64,000 nucleotides of DNA, taken from the NCBI GenBank assembly GCA_018713145.1, contig DVFP01000005.1:1-64000 (forward strand). Reading direction: 5' to 3'. Below, piece by piece: positions 55,874 through 64,000 of the stretch (its first letter is position 1; each line of letters begins with the position of its first letter). Under the pieces are notes generated by a model, which worked only from the letters and a program-made list of their open reading frames with translations, did not search any database and had not been told where the DNA came from. Source of the DNA: Candidatus Scybalocola faecavium. GTDB lineage: Bacteria > Bacillota > Clostridia > Lachnospirales > Lachnospiraceae. A program made the position numbers and the translations under genes.

Positions 55874-56815
55874 ATGAGCAATAATGCTGCCGGCGCTGTA
55901 TCTGTGCCAGCGCCGAAAAAGAAGAAAAGACATCTGAAACGGTACATACCGATCTATGTAATGGCAGTTCCCGGAATCATTTACATGATCTGCAATAACT
56001 ACCTGCCTATGTTTGGCATTGTCATTGCATTTAAGCGGCTGAATTTCCAGCAGGGGATTTTTAACAGTGCGTGGTGCGGCCTGGACAATTTTGAATTCCT
56101 GTTTAAGAGCAGCACGGCATTTACCATTATCCGGAATACGGTCCTTTATAATATTGTCTTTATTATTTTAGGTATGGTGGTCAGTGTCGCTGCCGCGATT
56201 TTCTTAAATGAGATCCGAAGCAAGATCCGGTCAAGAGTTTATCAAACCTTGATCCTTCTTCCTTACCTGATGAGCTGGGTTATCATCGGTTATCTGGTCT
56301 ATGCATTTTTAAGTACAGATACAGGACTTTTAAATAACCTGTTTGGAACAAAGATCAACTGGTACAGCTCCCCGGGCTATTGGCCGTTTATCCTGACTTT
56401 TGTAAATTTGTGGAAAGGCACCGGTTATTCCATGATCGTTTATTATGCCAGCATTGTAGGGATCAGCGATGAATATTATGAAGCTGCTATGATCGATGGA
56501 GCTACAAAGTGGCAGCAGATCCGCAAGATTACCCTTCCCCTGTTAAAGCCTACGATCATCACATTGCTTATTTTAAGTGTAGGACGAATCTTCGCATCGG
56601 ATTTCGGGCTGTTTTATCAGGTCCCCAGAAACTCCGGCGTCCTTTATCCTACCACACAGACCATTGATGTGTATGTGTACAATGCTTTAATGCAGAACAG
56701 TGACTACGGAATGTCTTCTGCAGCCAGTGTATTCCAGTCGATTGTTGGTCTGATCCTTGTCGTCGGCACAAACTTTATTGTTCGTAAAATGAACAAAGAA
56801 AGCGCACTTTTCTAG
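55874..56815 (+). CDS. LplB-type ABC transporter permease
   Basis: The 313-residue protein has six membrane segments, a KKKKRHLKRYIPIYV start and the EAA loop EAAMIDGATKWQQIRKITLP typical of LplB/YtcP-family permeases that import complex oligosaccharides. ATG 55874 is six bases after AGGGAGG; the longer frame upstream covers the promoter region and is not translated. The partner permease follows 11 bases downstream. The ATPase (MsmX type) is not encoded here and is usually shared. Confidence 0.95.
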   Translation: MSNNAAGAVSVPAPKKKKRHLKRYIPIYVMAVPGIIYMICNNYLPMFGIVIAFKRLNFQQGIFNSAWCGLDNFEFLFKSSTAFTIIRNTVLYNIVFIILGMVVSVAAAIFLNEIRSKIRSRVYQTLILLPYLMSWVIIGYLVYAFLSTDTGLLNNLFGTKINWYSSPGYWPFILTFVNLWKGTGYSMIVYYASIVGISDEYYEAAMIDGATKWQQIRKITLPLLKPTIITLLILSVGRIFASDFGLFYQVPRNSGVLYPTTQTIDVYVYNALMQNSDYGMSSAASVFQSIVGLILVVGTNFIVRKMNKESALF

Positions 56816-56826
56816 GAGGGAAGTTT

Positions 56827-57726
56827 ATGAAAGCAAAAGTATTTAACAACCGGACCGCCTGGTCCATTGGCTCCAATGCGGTCATGATCATTTTCTCTGT
56901 ACTGGCGCTGGCACCTTTTGTGTTACTGCTCATCGCTTCCTTCACAGACAATGAATGGGCCACTGCCAACGGATTTACCTTTTTCCCTGCAAAATGGAGC
57001 ATTGATGCTTACGCCTATATTGCTACCAGCTGGATCACCATCGGCCGGGCTTACCTGATGACCATTGTTGTAACAGTGATCGGTACCTTTGGAGCTATTT
57101 TGATCACAACGCTGCTGGCCTATACTTTATCCCACACACACCTTCCGGGAATCAAGCTGCTGAACTTCCTTACAATTTTTACAATGCTGTTTTCCGGCGG
57201 TATAGTAGCATCCTTCTATATTTGGGTGAATGTGTTCCATATTAGAGATACGGTGTGGGCATTGATCCTGCCAAACTTGTTTATGAACGCGTTTAATATT
57301 ATCCTGGTGAAAAATTATTTTGCAACAAGCGTTCCTGCCTCCCTGACAGAGGCGGCACGGATTGACGGGGCAGGAGAGTTCCGTATCTTTTGGAAGATCG
57401 TATTTCCTTTATCTAAGCCCATCATTGCCACGATCGGTCTCATGACCGCCATTAACTACTGGAATGACTGGACCAACGGCCTTTACTACCTGACCCAAAG
57501 AGGCGGCGGAAAGCTTTACACGATCCAGCTGGTCTTAAATCAGATCAATGAAAATATCAATTTCCTTGCAACCAATTCTGAGGCTGTAAGGACAACCATG
57601 ACACTGCCATCCACTACTGCCCGTATGGCTATTGCGGTAATCGGTATGCTCCCGGTGATCATCGCCTATCCGTTTTTCCAGAAATTCTTTACAAAAGGTA
57701 TTACTCTGGGTGCGGTAAAAGGCTGA
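56827..57726 (+). CDS. carbohydrate ABC transporter permease (LplC/YtcP type)
   Basis: The 299-residue partner permease has six membrane segments and the EAA loop TEAARIDGAGEFRIFWKIVF. With the LplB-type subunit it forms the membrane channel for the lipoprotein at 57877. AGGAGGG precedes the ATG. The next 150 bases contain several hairpins before the binding-protein gene. Confidence 0.95.
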   Translation: MKAKVFNNRTAWSIGSNAVMIIFSVLALAPFVLLLIASFTDNEWATANGFTFFPAKWSIDAYAYIATSWITIGRAYLMTIVVTVIGTFGAILITTLLAYTLSHTHLPGIKLLNFLTIFTMLFSGGIVASFYIWVNVFHIRDTVWALILPNLFMNAFNIILVKNYFATSVPASLTEAARIDGAGEFRIFWKIVFPLSKPIIATIGLMTAINYWNDWTNGLYYLTQRGGGKLYTIQLVLNQINENINFLATNSEAVRTTMTLPSTTARMAIAVIGMLPVIIAYPFFQKFFTKGITLGAVKG

Positions 57727-57736
57727 CCATGAATTA

Positions 57737-57855
57737 GCGATCCGTATTTTACGGATGTTAAGTTAAATCTCTTTCAGTAAGATGAGGAGAAAAATAAGTT
57801 TATAAGAGGAGAAGGTTTCCAAAGGGGAAACCGGAACGGGCAGATCCCCTGCCCT
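57737..57855 (+). other. cluster of hairpins ahead of the binding-protein gene
   Basis: ATCCGTA / TACGGAT, GGTTTCC / GGAAACC and GGGCAG / CTGCCC stems follow one another. None has a T run. They lie in the leader of the binding-protein gene and may stabilise that part of the message. Confidence 0.5.
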
Positions 57856-57876
57856 GAAAAAAGGAGGAATATTTTT

Positions 57877-59433
57877 ATGAAAAGTAAGTTACTCTCTTTA
57901 ATGCTTGCCACAACGATGGTTGTATCCATGGCCGCCTGCGGCGGCGGAAGCACGGACAGCACTACATCCGGAGGCGGAAGCGCGGACACTACATCCGGCG
58001 GCGCATCCGACAGCCAGGCTGCGGATGACAGCACCACAGCAGACAATGGAGAAGTTTGGGAATGTGTTGTTCCCTGGCCCAGCATTGGGGATGCGCCTGT
58101 AGGCCTTGAGGATGTTGAGGCTGCCATTAACGAGATCACTGTACCGGAGATCGGTGTTCAGGTAACGTTAAACCCGATTTACTGCTATGACTTAAACAGC
58201 CAGCAGACATTAATGATCTCCTCCGGAGATAAGCTGGATCTGTGCCTGATCATGCTGGAGACAAACTCAAGCTATGTGCGCAACGGCTCTATCATTGCTT
58301 TAAATGATTTGTATGAACAGTACGGCTCCAATATTAAAAATTACCTGGGGGATGCTGTAGATGCATGCAGCGTCAACGGAACTCTTTATTCCATCCCTGT
58401 AGGAAACACTTTAGGTGAGCGGTATGGTTTCCTGCTTCGTTCCGACCTGCTGGAAAAATACGGATTTGATTCTTCAGACCATGATGTGACTTTTGATGAA
58501 ATGACGGAAATCCTGGGAGCGATTAAAGAGGGTGAAGGCTCCGGTTTTTATCCGCTGTACAGCGGCGGCTCTATTGACAGCTATGTAGCGTATGATATGT
58601 TAGGCACATCAGCTTCCAGCGGTGTTATCATGCTTGACGGGGATACAGACACAGTAGTCAACTTATATGCAACAGATGAATACGCGGATTTTGCCCAGCT
58701 CATGTATGAGTGGGCTCAGGCCGGATATATTTCCCCGGATGCCTCTGCCAGCGATGCAGGTACAGACCTGGTTAAGGCAGGCATTAACGGCGGACAGGCC
58801 AGCGCCACCAACCCGGGCCAGGGACAGTGGGCTGCCAACAATGCAGGCTATGCCATGACTGCATTAACAACCATCCCTGCTTATGCTGAGACAACAGCCC
58901 TGAGCAATATTTCCTGGGGTATTACACCCAACTGCGATAATCCGGAAAAGGCCATGCAGTTTATTGACCTAATGTATGCGGACAATGATCTTGGCACGAT
59001 TTTAAGTGCAGGTCTTGAAGGCCAGTCTTATGAAATCGTTGACCAGGATGATGAGGGAAATATGATCATCCAGTATCCGGAAGGTGAGGATTCCAGCACG
59101 ATTCCTTACTACAACATGTTTGGCGTATGGCCTAACAATAAGACTCAGATGGCTCCTTTAACTTTGGATTATTTCACTGAGTTGGAAGAGTTTAATGCGA
59201 ATATTGAATATTCCCCGGCCTTTGGCTTTACCTTTGATTCTGATGAATATTCTTCTCAGATTGCAGCTATTGATTCTGTAGTGGCTCAGTATCAGGAAGC
59301 CATCCAGGGCGGCAAGGTCGATCCTGCAGAACAGCTTCCCGCATTTTTAAAGGCATTGGAAGACGCAGGTATTAATGATGTGATCGCCGCTAAGCAGGCT
59401 CAATACGACGAGTGGAGAGCAGCTCAGGAATAA
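57877..59433 (+). CDS. extracellular sugar-binding lipoprotein of the ABC importer
   Basis: The 518-residue family-1 type substrate-binding protein has a lipobox SMAAC (C21), a Gly/Ser/Thr-rich spacer (residues 22-56), then a two-lobed binding domain. AAAAAGGAGG precedes the start. It captures the oligosaccharide for the two permeases just upstream; the sugar is presumably rhamnose-containing, given the hydrolases in this locus. It ends with a terminator before the second rhamnosidase. Confidence 0.94.
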   Translation: MKSKLLSLMLATTMVVSMAACGGGSTDSTTSGGGSADTTSGGASDSQAADDSTTADNGEVWECVVPWPSIGDAPVGLEDVEAAINEITVPEIGVQVTLNPIYCYDLNSQQTLMISSGDKLDLCLIMLETNSSYVRNGSIIALNDLYEQYGSNIKNYLGDAVDACSVNGTLYSIPVGNTLGERYGFLLRSDLLEKYGFDSSDHDVTFDEMTEILGAIKEGEGSGFYPLYSGGSIDSYVAYDMLGTSASSGVIMLDGDTDTVVNLYATDEYADFAQLMYEWAQAGYISPDASASDAGTDLVKAGINGGQASATNPGQGQWAANNAGYAMTALTTIPAYAETTALSNISWGITPNCDNPEKAMQFIDLMYADNDLGTILSAGLEGQSYEIVDQDDEGNMIIQYPEGEDSSTIPYYNMFGVWPNNKTQMAPLTLDYFTELEEFNANIEYSPAFGFTFDSDEYSSQIAAIDSVVAQYQEAIQGGKVDPAEQLPAFLKALEDAGINDVIAAKQAQYDEWRAAQE

Positions 59434-59468
59434 GGATCTTTAGATCCGGACATATTTGTTTTTTTCAG

Positions 59469-59493
59469 GCGGCCCTGATTGGGCCGCTTTTTT
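59469..59493 (+). terminator. terminator or attenuator between binding-protein gene and second rhamnosidase
   Basis: GCGGCCC / GGGCCGC forms a 7-bp stem with a 5-base loop, followed by six T. No promoter is obvious behind it, so the rhamnosidase may depend on read-through. Confidence 0.8.
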
Positions 59494-59514
59494 CAGAATA
59501 TACGGAGGTATGTT

Positions 59515-61920
59515 ATGGAATTTACATTTAAAAAGGCAATCCCGGTATGGTTTCCAAAGAAAAAGTTCCCGGGAGAAGAGCATGTATGGAATCAGTTTGC
59601 AGGATTTCACACATGTCTTAATATTTCAGAAAGAAAGACAGTAACACTGGCTATTTGCGCCTGCTCCTATTACCGTTTGTATATTAACGGAACGATGGAA
59701 GCCCACGGTCCGGCACGGACAGCCAAAGGCTATGGGAGAGTGGACGAGCTTACCCTGGCTTTAGAGCCGGGGGCGGAAATTGCCGTGGAGGTGGCAGCCT
59801 ATAATAAGCCGGACCGGTACAGCAATACCATTTCTTTAGATCCTGGAATGTTTATTTGTGAGATCACCTGTGGAAAAGATATTCTTTCAGCCACCGGCTG
59901 GACGGATTCCCCTGCGCCCTGGAAGGTATGCGAGCTTTTTTACCGCCGGGGAAATGTAGAGCTTATGTCCCACAGCCGGGAGATCATGGAAGTGTACGAC
60001 CTGACCCAGGACTGGCTGGACTGGACAAAGGGTGTTGGGGCTTTTGCCGCGCCGGAGCCTGTGCCACAGCAGGAGCGGCCTGTCTTTTTAAAACGGCGGG
60101 CCCCTTATCCGGACTATATGCCTATCCAGGCATCTGCCCTGTTAAAGGCAGGGGATATTATCCCTCAGCCGGCAGATGAATCCTGTGTCGATCTTCAAAA
60201 ATTTATGCAGCCGGCATGGTATGATCAATTAGGCGATCTGATCGTCCCATCCATAGAAAGCGAGAGTTTTGGCCGCTTTAGCGGCACGATCCAAATAAAG
60301 GGGGAGGGCCTGGAGCTTACACCGGGGCCGGAACATGACTGTTATGTTTTATGGGATTTAAAGGAGGCTGTAACCGGATTTATACGCATTTCCTTAAAAA
60401 TAGAGCAGGAGTGTGTCGTAGATGTGCTGAACTCAGACCGGTTAGATCAGAATGGAATTCCCCGGCAGAATGCGATTATCCGGTATCATCTTAAGGCAGG
60501 GACCTATGAACTGACGACCTATGAGCCTTATTTTTTCAGATATATAAAGCTGGTGCTTCGGGGGAAAGGTACAGCAAATATTTACAGTGTGAAAGCGGTC
60601 ACCTGGTGGTATCCGGATCACTTCCGGGGAACTTTTGCCTCCAGTGATGGCCAGTTAAATCGGATCTTTGAGGCTGCCCGGCGGACGCTTCAGGCCAATA
60701 CCCTGGATATTTTTATGGACTGTCCCCAGCGTGAGCGGGGCGGCTGGCTCTGCGATTCCCTGTGGTCAGGAAGAGCTGCCCGAATGCTTTTTGGAGACTT
60801 AAGTGTTGAAGAGGATTTTATTGAAAATTTTATGCTGACAGATCCGGATTTTTACAAAAATGCCTTTTTCCCTGAAGTTTATCCGGGAAACAGCCGGGAT
60901 GATTCCGGCGATCCGGGAATCCTTAACTGGTCCTTCTGGCTGGGCCTTGAAGTATGTGAATATTACCGGCGCAGCGGAAACCGGGAAATGCTTAAGGCCT
61001 GGTATCCACGGATTTGCCGTTTTGTGGAAGGCACCCGGGCATGGATCGGTGAGAGCGGACTTTTGGAAAATCTCAGCGGAATCTTTGTGGACTGGTCTCA
61101 GTCTAATTTGGCAACAAATACTCAGCCTATTTCCCTGCCAGTCAACTGCCTGTATGCCCATATGCTGGAAGAACTGGCCAAGGTTTATGATCAGCCCCAG
61201 TGGGCGGCTATGGCAAAGGCTCACTGGGATATTTTGAAAAATGTGCCTGAGGCCATGTGTTTTGGCCCATCCGGTCGGATTCCTACCAATTACGCCGACG
61301 CCCTTACCTATGAAAACGGGGAATTTAAACCGGGCCAGACACTTACTGAGGCGGCAATGTTCCTGGATGTATGGTGCGGTCTAGATAAAAAGACGAAAAG
61401 GCCGGAATTTACCCGCAACGTTATTGATACTATGGGAACTTGCTCCCGAGAACCGGGGAATATTATGGTGGGACGGTCGGATCTTTTTATCGGTCTGACC
61501 ATCCGCTATGATGTGTTATCCAGGGAAGGGGAAGCGGAGCAGATGATCCGGGAGCTGAAAGATGTATACTTAAAGCAGCTGGATATGGGCCCGGGCACTT
61601 TATTTGAAAACACTACCGGCTATGCCAGCCGCTGCCATGGCTTTAACGGCCATGCCGGCGTCCTTTTAATGCGGGATGTGCTTGGACTTCATGAACCGGA
61701 TGCTCTTACCCACACTGTGCGAATCCAGCCCCACCTTTGCGGATTAAAGTGGGCCAGCGGAAAGACGGTCTGCGGGGACAGCTATGTTATGGTCCAGTGG
61801 CAGGCAGATGCTCCAAAGAAATGTTTTAAATTAGACGTATACTGTCCGGAAGGCTATACCCCGGAAGTGATCCTTCCACCGGAGATTTCCGGATGGCAGG
61901 TGGAAGTGACAGGGGTATAG
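59515..61920 (+). CDS. alpha-L-rhamnosidase (GH78), second copy
   Basis: The 801-residue enzyme has N-terminal beta domains with the rhamnosidase-type RLYINGTMEAHGPART, a middle sandwich and the catalytic barrel with the classic IFMDCPQRERGGWLCDSLW and C-terminal sandwich. No signal peptide is present, so it acts inside the cell. ATG 59515 follows GGAGG. It is the last gene of the transporter operon. Together with the first rhamnosidase-like enzyme it indicates use of rhamnosylated compounds. Confidence 0.93.
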   Translation: MEFTFKKAIPVWFPKKKFPGEEHVWNQFAGFHTCLNISERKTVTLAICACSYYRLYINGTMEAHGPARTAKGYGRVDELTLALEPGAEIAVEVAAYNKPDRYSNTISLDPGMFICEITCGKDILSATGWTDSPAPWKVCELFYRRGNVELMSHSREIMEVYDLTQDWLDWTKGVGAFAAPEPVPQQERPVFLKRRAPYPDYMPIQASALLKAGDIIPQPADESCVDLQKFMQPAWYDQLGDLIVPSIESESFGRFSGTIQIKGEGLELTPGPEHDCYVLWDLKEAVTGFIRISLKIEQECVVDVLNSDRLDQNGIPRQNAIIRYHLKAGTYELTTYEPYFFRYIKLVLRGKGTANIYSVKAVTWWYPDHFRGTFASSDGQLNRIFEAARRTLQANTLDIFMDCPQRERGGWLCDSLWSGRAARMLFGDLSVEEDFIENFMLTDPDFYKNAFFPEVYPGNSRDDSGDPGILNWSFWLGLEVCEYYRRSGNREMLKAWYPRICRFVEGTRAWIGESGLLENLSGIFVDWSQSNLATNTQPISLPVNCLYAHMLEELAKVYDQPQWAAMAKAHWDILKNVPEAMCFGPSGRIPTNYADALTYENGEFKPGQTLTEAAMFLDVWCGLDKKTKRPEFTRNVIDTMGTCSREPGNIMVGRSDLFIGLTIRYDVLSREGEAEQMIRELKDVYLKQLDMGPGTLFENTTGYASRCHGFNGHAGVLLMRDVLGLHEPDALTHTVRIQPHLCGLKWASGKTVCGDSYVMVQWQADAPKKCFKLDVYCPEGYTPEVILPPEISGWQVEVTGV

Positions 61921-61960
61921 AATAGGGTTACAAATAGGAAAATTGTGTTTCAATTTGTAT

Positions 61961-62027
61961 AAAACGGCCATTGAATACGGTTGTAAATGAGAAAAGCTCA
62001 TTTTGATCCGTATCAATGGCCGTTTTC
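61961..62027. terminator. bidirectional terminator, rhamnosidase / argH
   Basis: AAAACGGCCATTGAATACGG pairs with CCGTATCAATGGCCGTTTT (one mismatch), with an inner AAATGAG / CTCATTT stem. A and T runs flank both sides. Confidence 0.95.
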
Positions 62028-62073
62028 TTACGGTTATAGAAGAAAATTCGTTTTTAAGCTGAAGTTGGACTTT

Positions 62074-63450
62074 TTAATTTTCCTTTAAATAATTCTCACA
62101 TATGGAAATCACCTGAGCCATGGCTTCCTCTCCCGGACCGCCGATTGTATTGCGCATGTTGACGCAAGTTTTCAGGGAAATAGCATCGTAAATGTCTTCC
62201 TCAAACACCGGACAAATCTTTTTCAGCTCTTCCAGAGACATATCTTCAATGGCAATGCCCTTGTCAATACAGTACAAAACGATCTGACCGATGATCCCGT
62301 GAGCGTCACGGAAGGCTACGCCGTGGTTCACTAAGTAATCGGCAGCATCGGTAGCGTTGGTAAAGCCATTTTTCGCGCTTTGCTCCATCGCTTTTTCATT
62401 TACCTTCATGGTAGCGATCATGCCGTCAAAAAGTTTAATACAGCCTTTTACAGTGTCAATAGCGTCAAAAGTCAGCTCCTTGTCCTCCTGCATGTCCTTA
62501 TTGTAAGCTAAGGGCAGCCCCTTCATAGTCGTGAGGAGAGAAGTCAGCGCTCCATAAACACGGCCGGTCTTTCCCCGAACAAGCTCGGCAATATCCGGAT
62601 TTTTTTTCTGAGGCATAATGGAGCTTCCTGTAGAGTAGGCATCATCCAGTTCAATAAACTGATATTCATTAGAATTCCACATAATGATTTCTTCACAGAA
62701 CCGGCTTAAATGCATCATGATGGTGGACAGGGCGCTTAACAGCTCGATCAGGTAATCCCGGTCAGACACAGAATCCATGCTGTTTAATGTAGGACCGTCA
62801 AAGCCAAGAAGCCGGGCGGTCATGTTCCGGTCTAAAGGATATGTAGTACCTGCCAGGGCTCCGGCGCCAAGAGGGCAGTAGTTCATCCGGCGGTAAATAT
62901 CGGAAAGCCGGGAACGATCCCGCTTAAACATTTCAAAATAAGCACCAAAGTGATGGGCCAGGGTTACCGGCTGGGCTTTTTGAAGATGAGTAAAACCAGG
63001 CATATATGTATGAAGATGCTTTTTCATAGTTGAAAGGATGGTGGTCAGCAGGTCTTTTAAAAGACCGTCAATCTCTTTAATCTCATCCCGGGTGTACATT
63101 TTCATGTCCAAAGCAACCTGGTCATTACGGCTGCGCCCGGTATGAAGCTTTTTGCCCACATCTCCGGTGCGCTGGATCAGCGTGGCTTCCACAAAGCTGT
63201 GTATATCCTCATACTCTGGTGAGATTTCCAGGGTCCCGTTGATCAATTCTTCTTTAATGGATTTTAATGCGCTGATAATGGTATCTCTTTCTTCATCAGT
63301 AAGAATATGACATGCGGCAAGCATAGTCACATGGGCAATACTTCCGTCTATATCTTGTTTAAAAAATTTCTGGTCAAAAGAGATGGATGCATTAAAATTA
63401 TGGACAAGCTGGTTGGTTTCTTTGGTGAAACGTCCGCCCCAAAGCTTCAT
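62074..63450 (-). CDS. argH: argininosuccinate lyase
   Basis: The 458-residue enzyme of the fumarase/aspartase superfamily cleaves argininosuccinate to arginine and fumarate. It shows LWGGRFTKETNQLVHNFNAS at the start, HTGRSRNDQVALDMKMY and the signature loop GSSIMPQKKNPD. Usual length. AAGAAGGAA precedes the start at 63450. argG is not adjacent in this window. It is divergent from rpsO. Confidence 0.97.
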   Translation of the reverse strand: MKLWGGRFTKETNQLVHNFNASISFDQKFFKQDIDGSIAHVTMLAACHILTDEERDTIISALKSIKEELINGTLEISPEYEDIHSFVEATLIQRTGDVGKKLHTGRSRNDQVALDMKMYTRDEIKEIDGLLKDLLTTILSTMKKHLHTYMPGFTHLQKAQPVTLAHHFGAYFEMFKRDRSRLSDIYRRMNYCPLGAGALAGTTYPLDRNMTARLLGFDGPTLNSMDSVSDRDYLIELLSALSTIMMHLSRFCEEIIMWNSNEYQFIELDDAYSTGSSIMPQKKNPDIAELVRGKTGRVYGALTSLLTTMKGLPLAYNKDMQEDKELTFDAIDTVKGCIKLFDGMIATMKVNEKAMEQSAKNGFTNATDAADYLVNHGVAFRDAHGIIGQIVLYCIDKGIAIEDMSLEELKKICPVFEEDIYDAISLKTCVNMRNTIGGPGEEAMAQVISICENYLKEN

Positions 63451-63565
63451 GGTTCATTCCTTCTTTCATTATTAATATAGATTTTCTTGCAGCGTAACGG
63501 GCAAGCCGCCTGCCGGGCTTTCCCCATTATCATATCGTGTTTTTGCAGGTTTGGCAAGAAAATTG

Positions 63566-63594
63566 TTTACAAGGATTATTTCATGTGCTATACT
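63566..63594 (+). promoter_or_regulatory. promoter of rpsO
   Basis: TTTACA (63566-63571) and TATACT (63589-63594) are 17 bases apart, giving a leader of about 90 bases before rpsO. Confidence 0.7.
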
Positions 63595-63600
63595 TAACAG

Positions 63601-63690
63601 GCGTAAGCATTTTAACCTGTGTTCAGATACAGGAGTTCTCCAACCGTATCTTAGCACAAGGCATTTTATTAAATTTAGGAGGAAAACAAA
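63601..63690 (+). promoter_or_regulatory. possible S15 autoregulatory leader
   Basis: The leader contains CCTGT / ACAGG, GATAC / GTATC and GGAG / CTCC stems that overlap in part, a pattern compatible with the S15-binding leaders known in several bacteria. The fold is not proven here. Confidence 0.35.
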
Positions 63691-63957
63691 ATGATCACAA
63701 CTGAAATGAAAAAAGAAATCATTGCCAAGTACGGCAAAACACCAGAAGACACAGGTTCACCTGAGGTTCAGATCGCTTTATTGTCTGCACGTATCTCTGA
63801 GCTTACAGAGCATCTTAAGGTTCACAAAAAAGACCATCATTCCAGACGCGGTCTTTTAAAGATGGTTGGTCAGAGACGCGGCCTTCTTGACTATTTAAAG
63901 AAAAAAGACATCGAGAGATACAGAGCGATCATCGAAAAGCTTGGCTTAAGAAAGTAA
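63691..63957 (+). CDS. rpsO: 30S ribosomal protein S15
   Basis: The 88-residue protein shows the S15 pattern [22 protein letters not shown] (positions 16-37 in part), [19 protein letters not shown] and a basic C-terminus. It binds 16S rRNA early in small-subunit assembly. AGGAGG precedes ATG 63691. pnp commonly follows rpsO and may lie beyond the right edge; the last 43 bases show no gene start. Confidence 0.97.
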   Translation: MITTEMKKEIIAKYGKTPEDTGSPEVQIALLSARISELTEHLKVHKKDHHSRRGLLKMVGQRRGLLDYLKKKDIERYRAIIEKLGLRK

Positions 63958-64000
63958 TGTGTTCAAACAGGCGCCGGATGAATACGGTCATTCAACGCAA

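Overview
The window looks like a chromosome segment of a spore-forming, anaerobic gut-type Firmicute, most likely a Lachnospiraceae (class Clostridia). The basis is spoIVA with a sigma-E-like promoter, LL-diaminopimelate aminotransferase (dapL), YesM/YesN-LplB style sugar regulation and uptake, a CoA-dehydratase activase cluster, large Cna-B/T-Q-ester surface proteins, and strong AGGAGG ribosome binding sites throughout. I cannot name a species.

Layout. 1-1375: scar of an integrative conjugative element. A VanR-like receiver domain is joined to the 3' part of a relaxase gene, followed by a 57-residue HTH protein, an XRE regulator and a possible third fragment. 1596-6642: an AAA-ATPase/PDDEXK gene decayed by a stop codon and a deletion, a 1051-residue UPF1-like helicase with a coiled-coil insertion, and a small coiled-coil protein. 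6813-9734: a minus-strand operon of an SDR enzyme, a Y-family DNA polymerase and YolD. Then tRNA-Val(CAC) and ribosomal protein L25. 11035-17681: a lipoprotein and a 1898-residue sortase-anchored protein combining an NlpC/P60-like peptidase, Cna-B domains and six T-Q ester repeats. 17751-22051: a small protein, a cupin, a PepSY lipoprotein with its two-component system, and a short conserved unknown. 22146-26685: a CoA-dehydratase activase encoded as three overlapping genes, then spoIVA.

26754-39374 is biosynthetic: a LysR regulator divergent from leuCD, then leuB, ilvD-ilvB, serC-serA-DUF1015 and an amidohydrolase. 39525-47808: a RspA/ManD-type dehydratase divergent from an AraC regulator, dapL, glgB with an unusual leader and a histone-like tail, an MscS channel and an XRE regulator. 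48063-61920: a plant-polysaccharide (probably rhamnogalacturonan or rhamnoside) locus with two GH78-type rhamnosidases, an acetylesterase, a GH35-like enzyme, YesM/YesN regulators and an LplB-type ABC importer. Two of these enzymes carry disrupting mutations. 62074-63957: argH and rpsO.

Most notable observations: (a) direct repeats of GTCGG with identical 21-bp spacing upstream of both transcription units of the rhamnoside locus, a candidate operator of the local AraC-type response regulator; (b) a 116-nt multi-helix structure in the glgB leader, with a shortened second copy just downstream; (c) an 85-residue Lys/Ala-rich histone-H1-like tail on the branching enzyme; (d) serC-serA next to a DUF1015 protein with a DGHHR motif and no serB in the window; (e) several independently decayed genes (ICE scar, nuclease, esterase, GH35-like). 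I found no CRISPR array, no intact transposon and no convincing complete new defence system.
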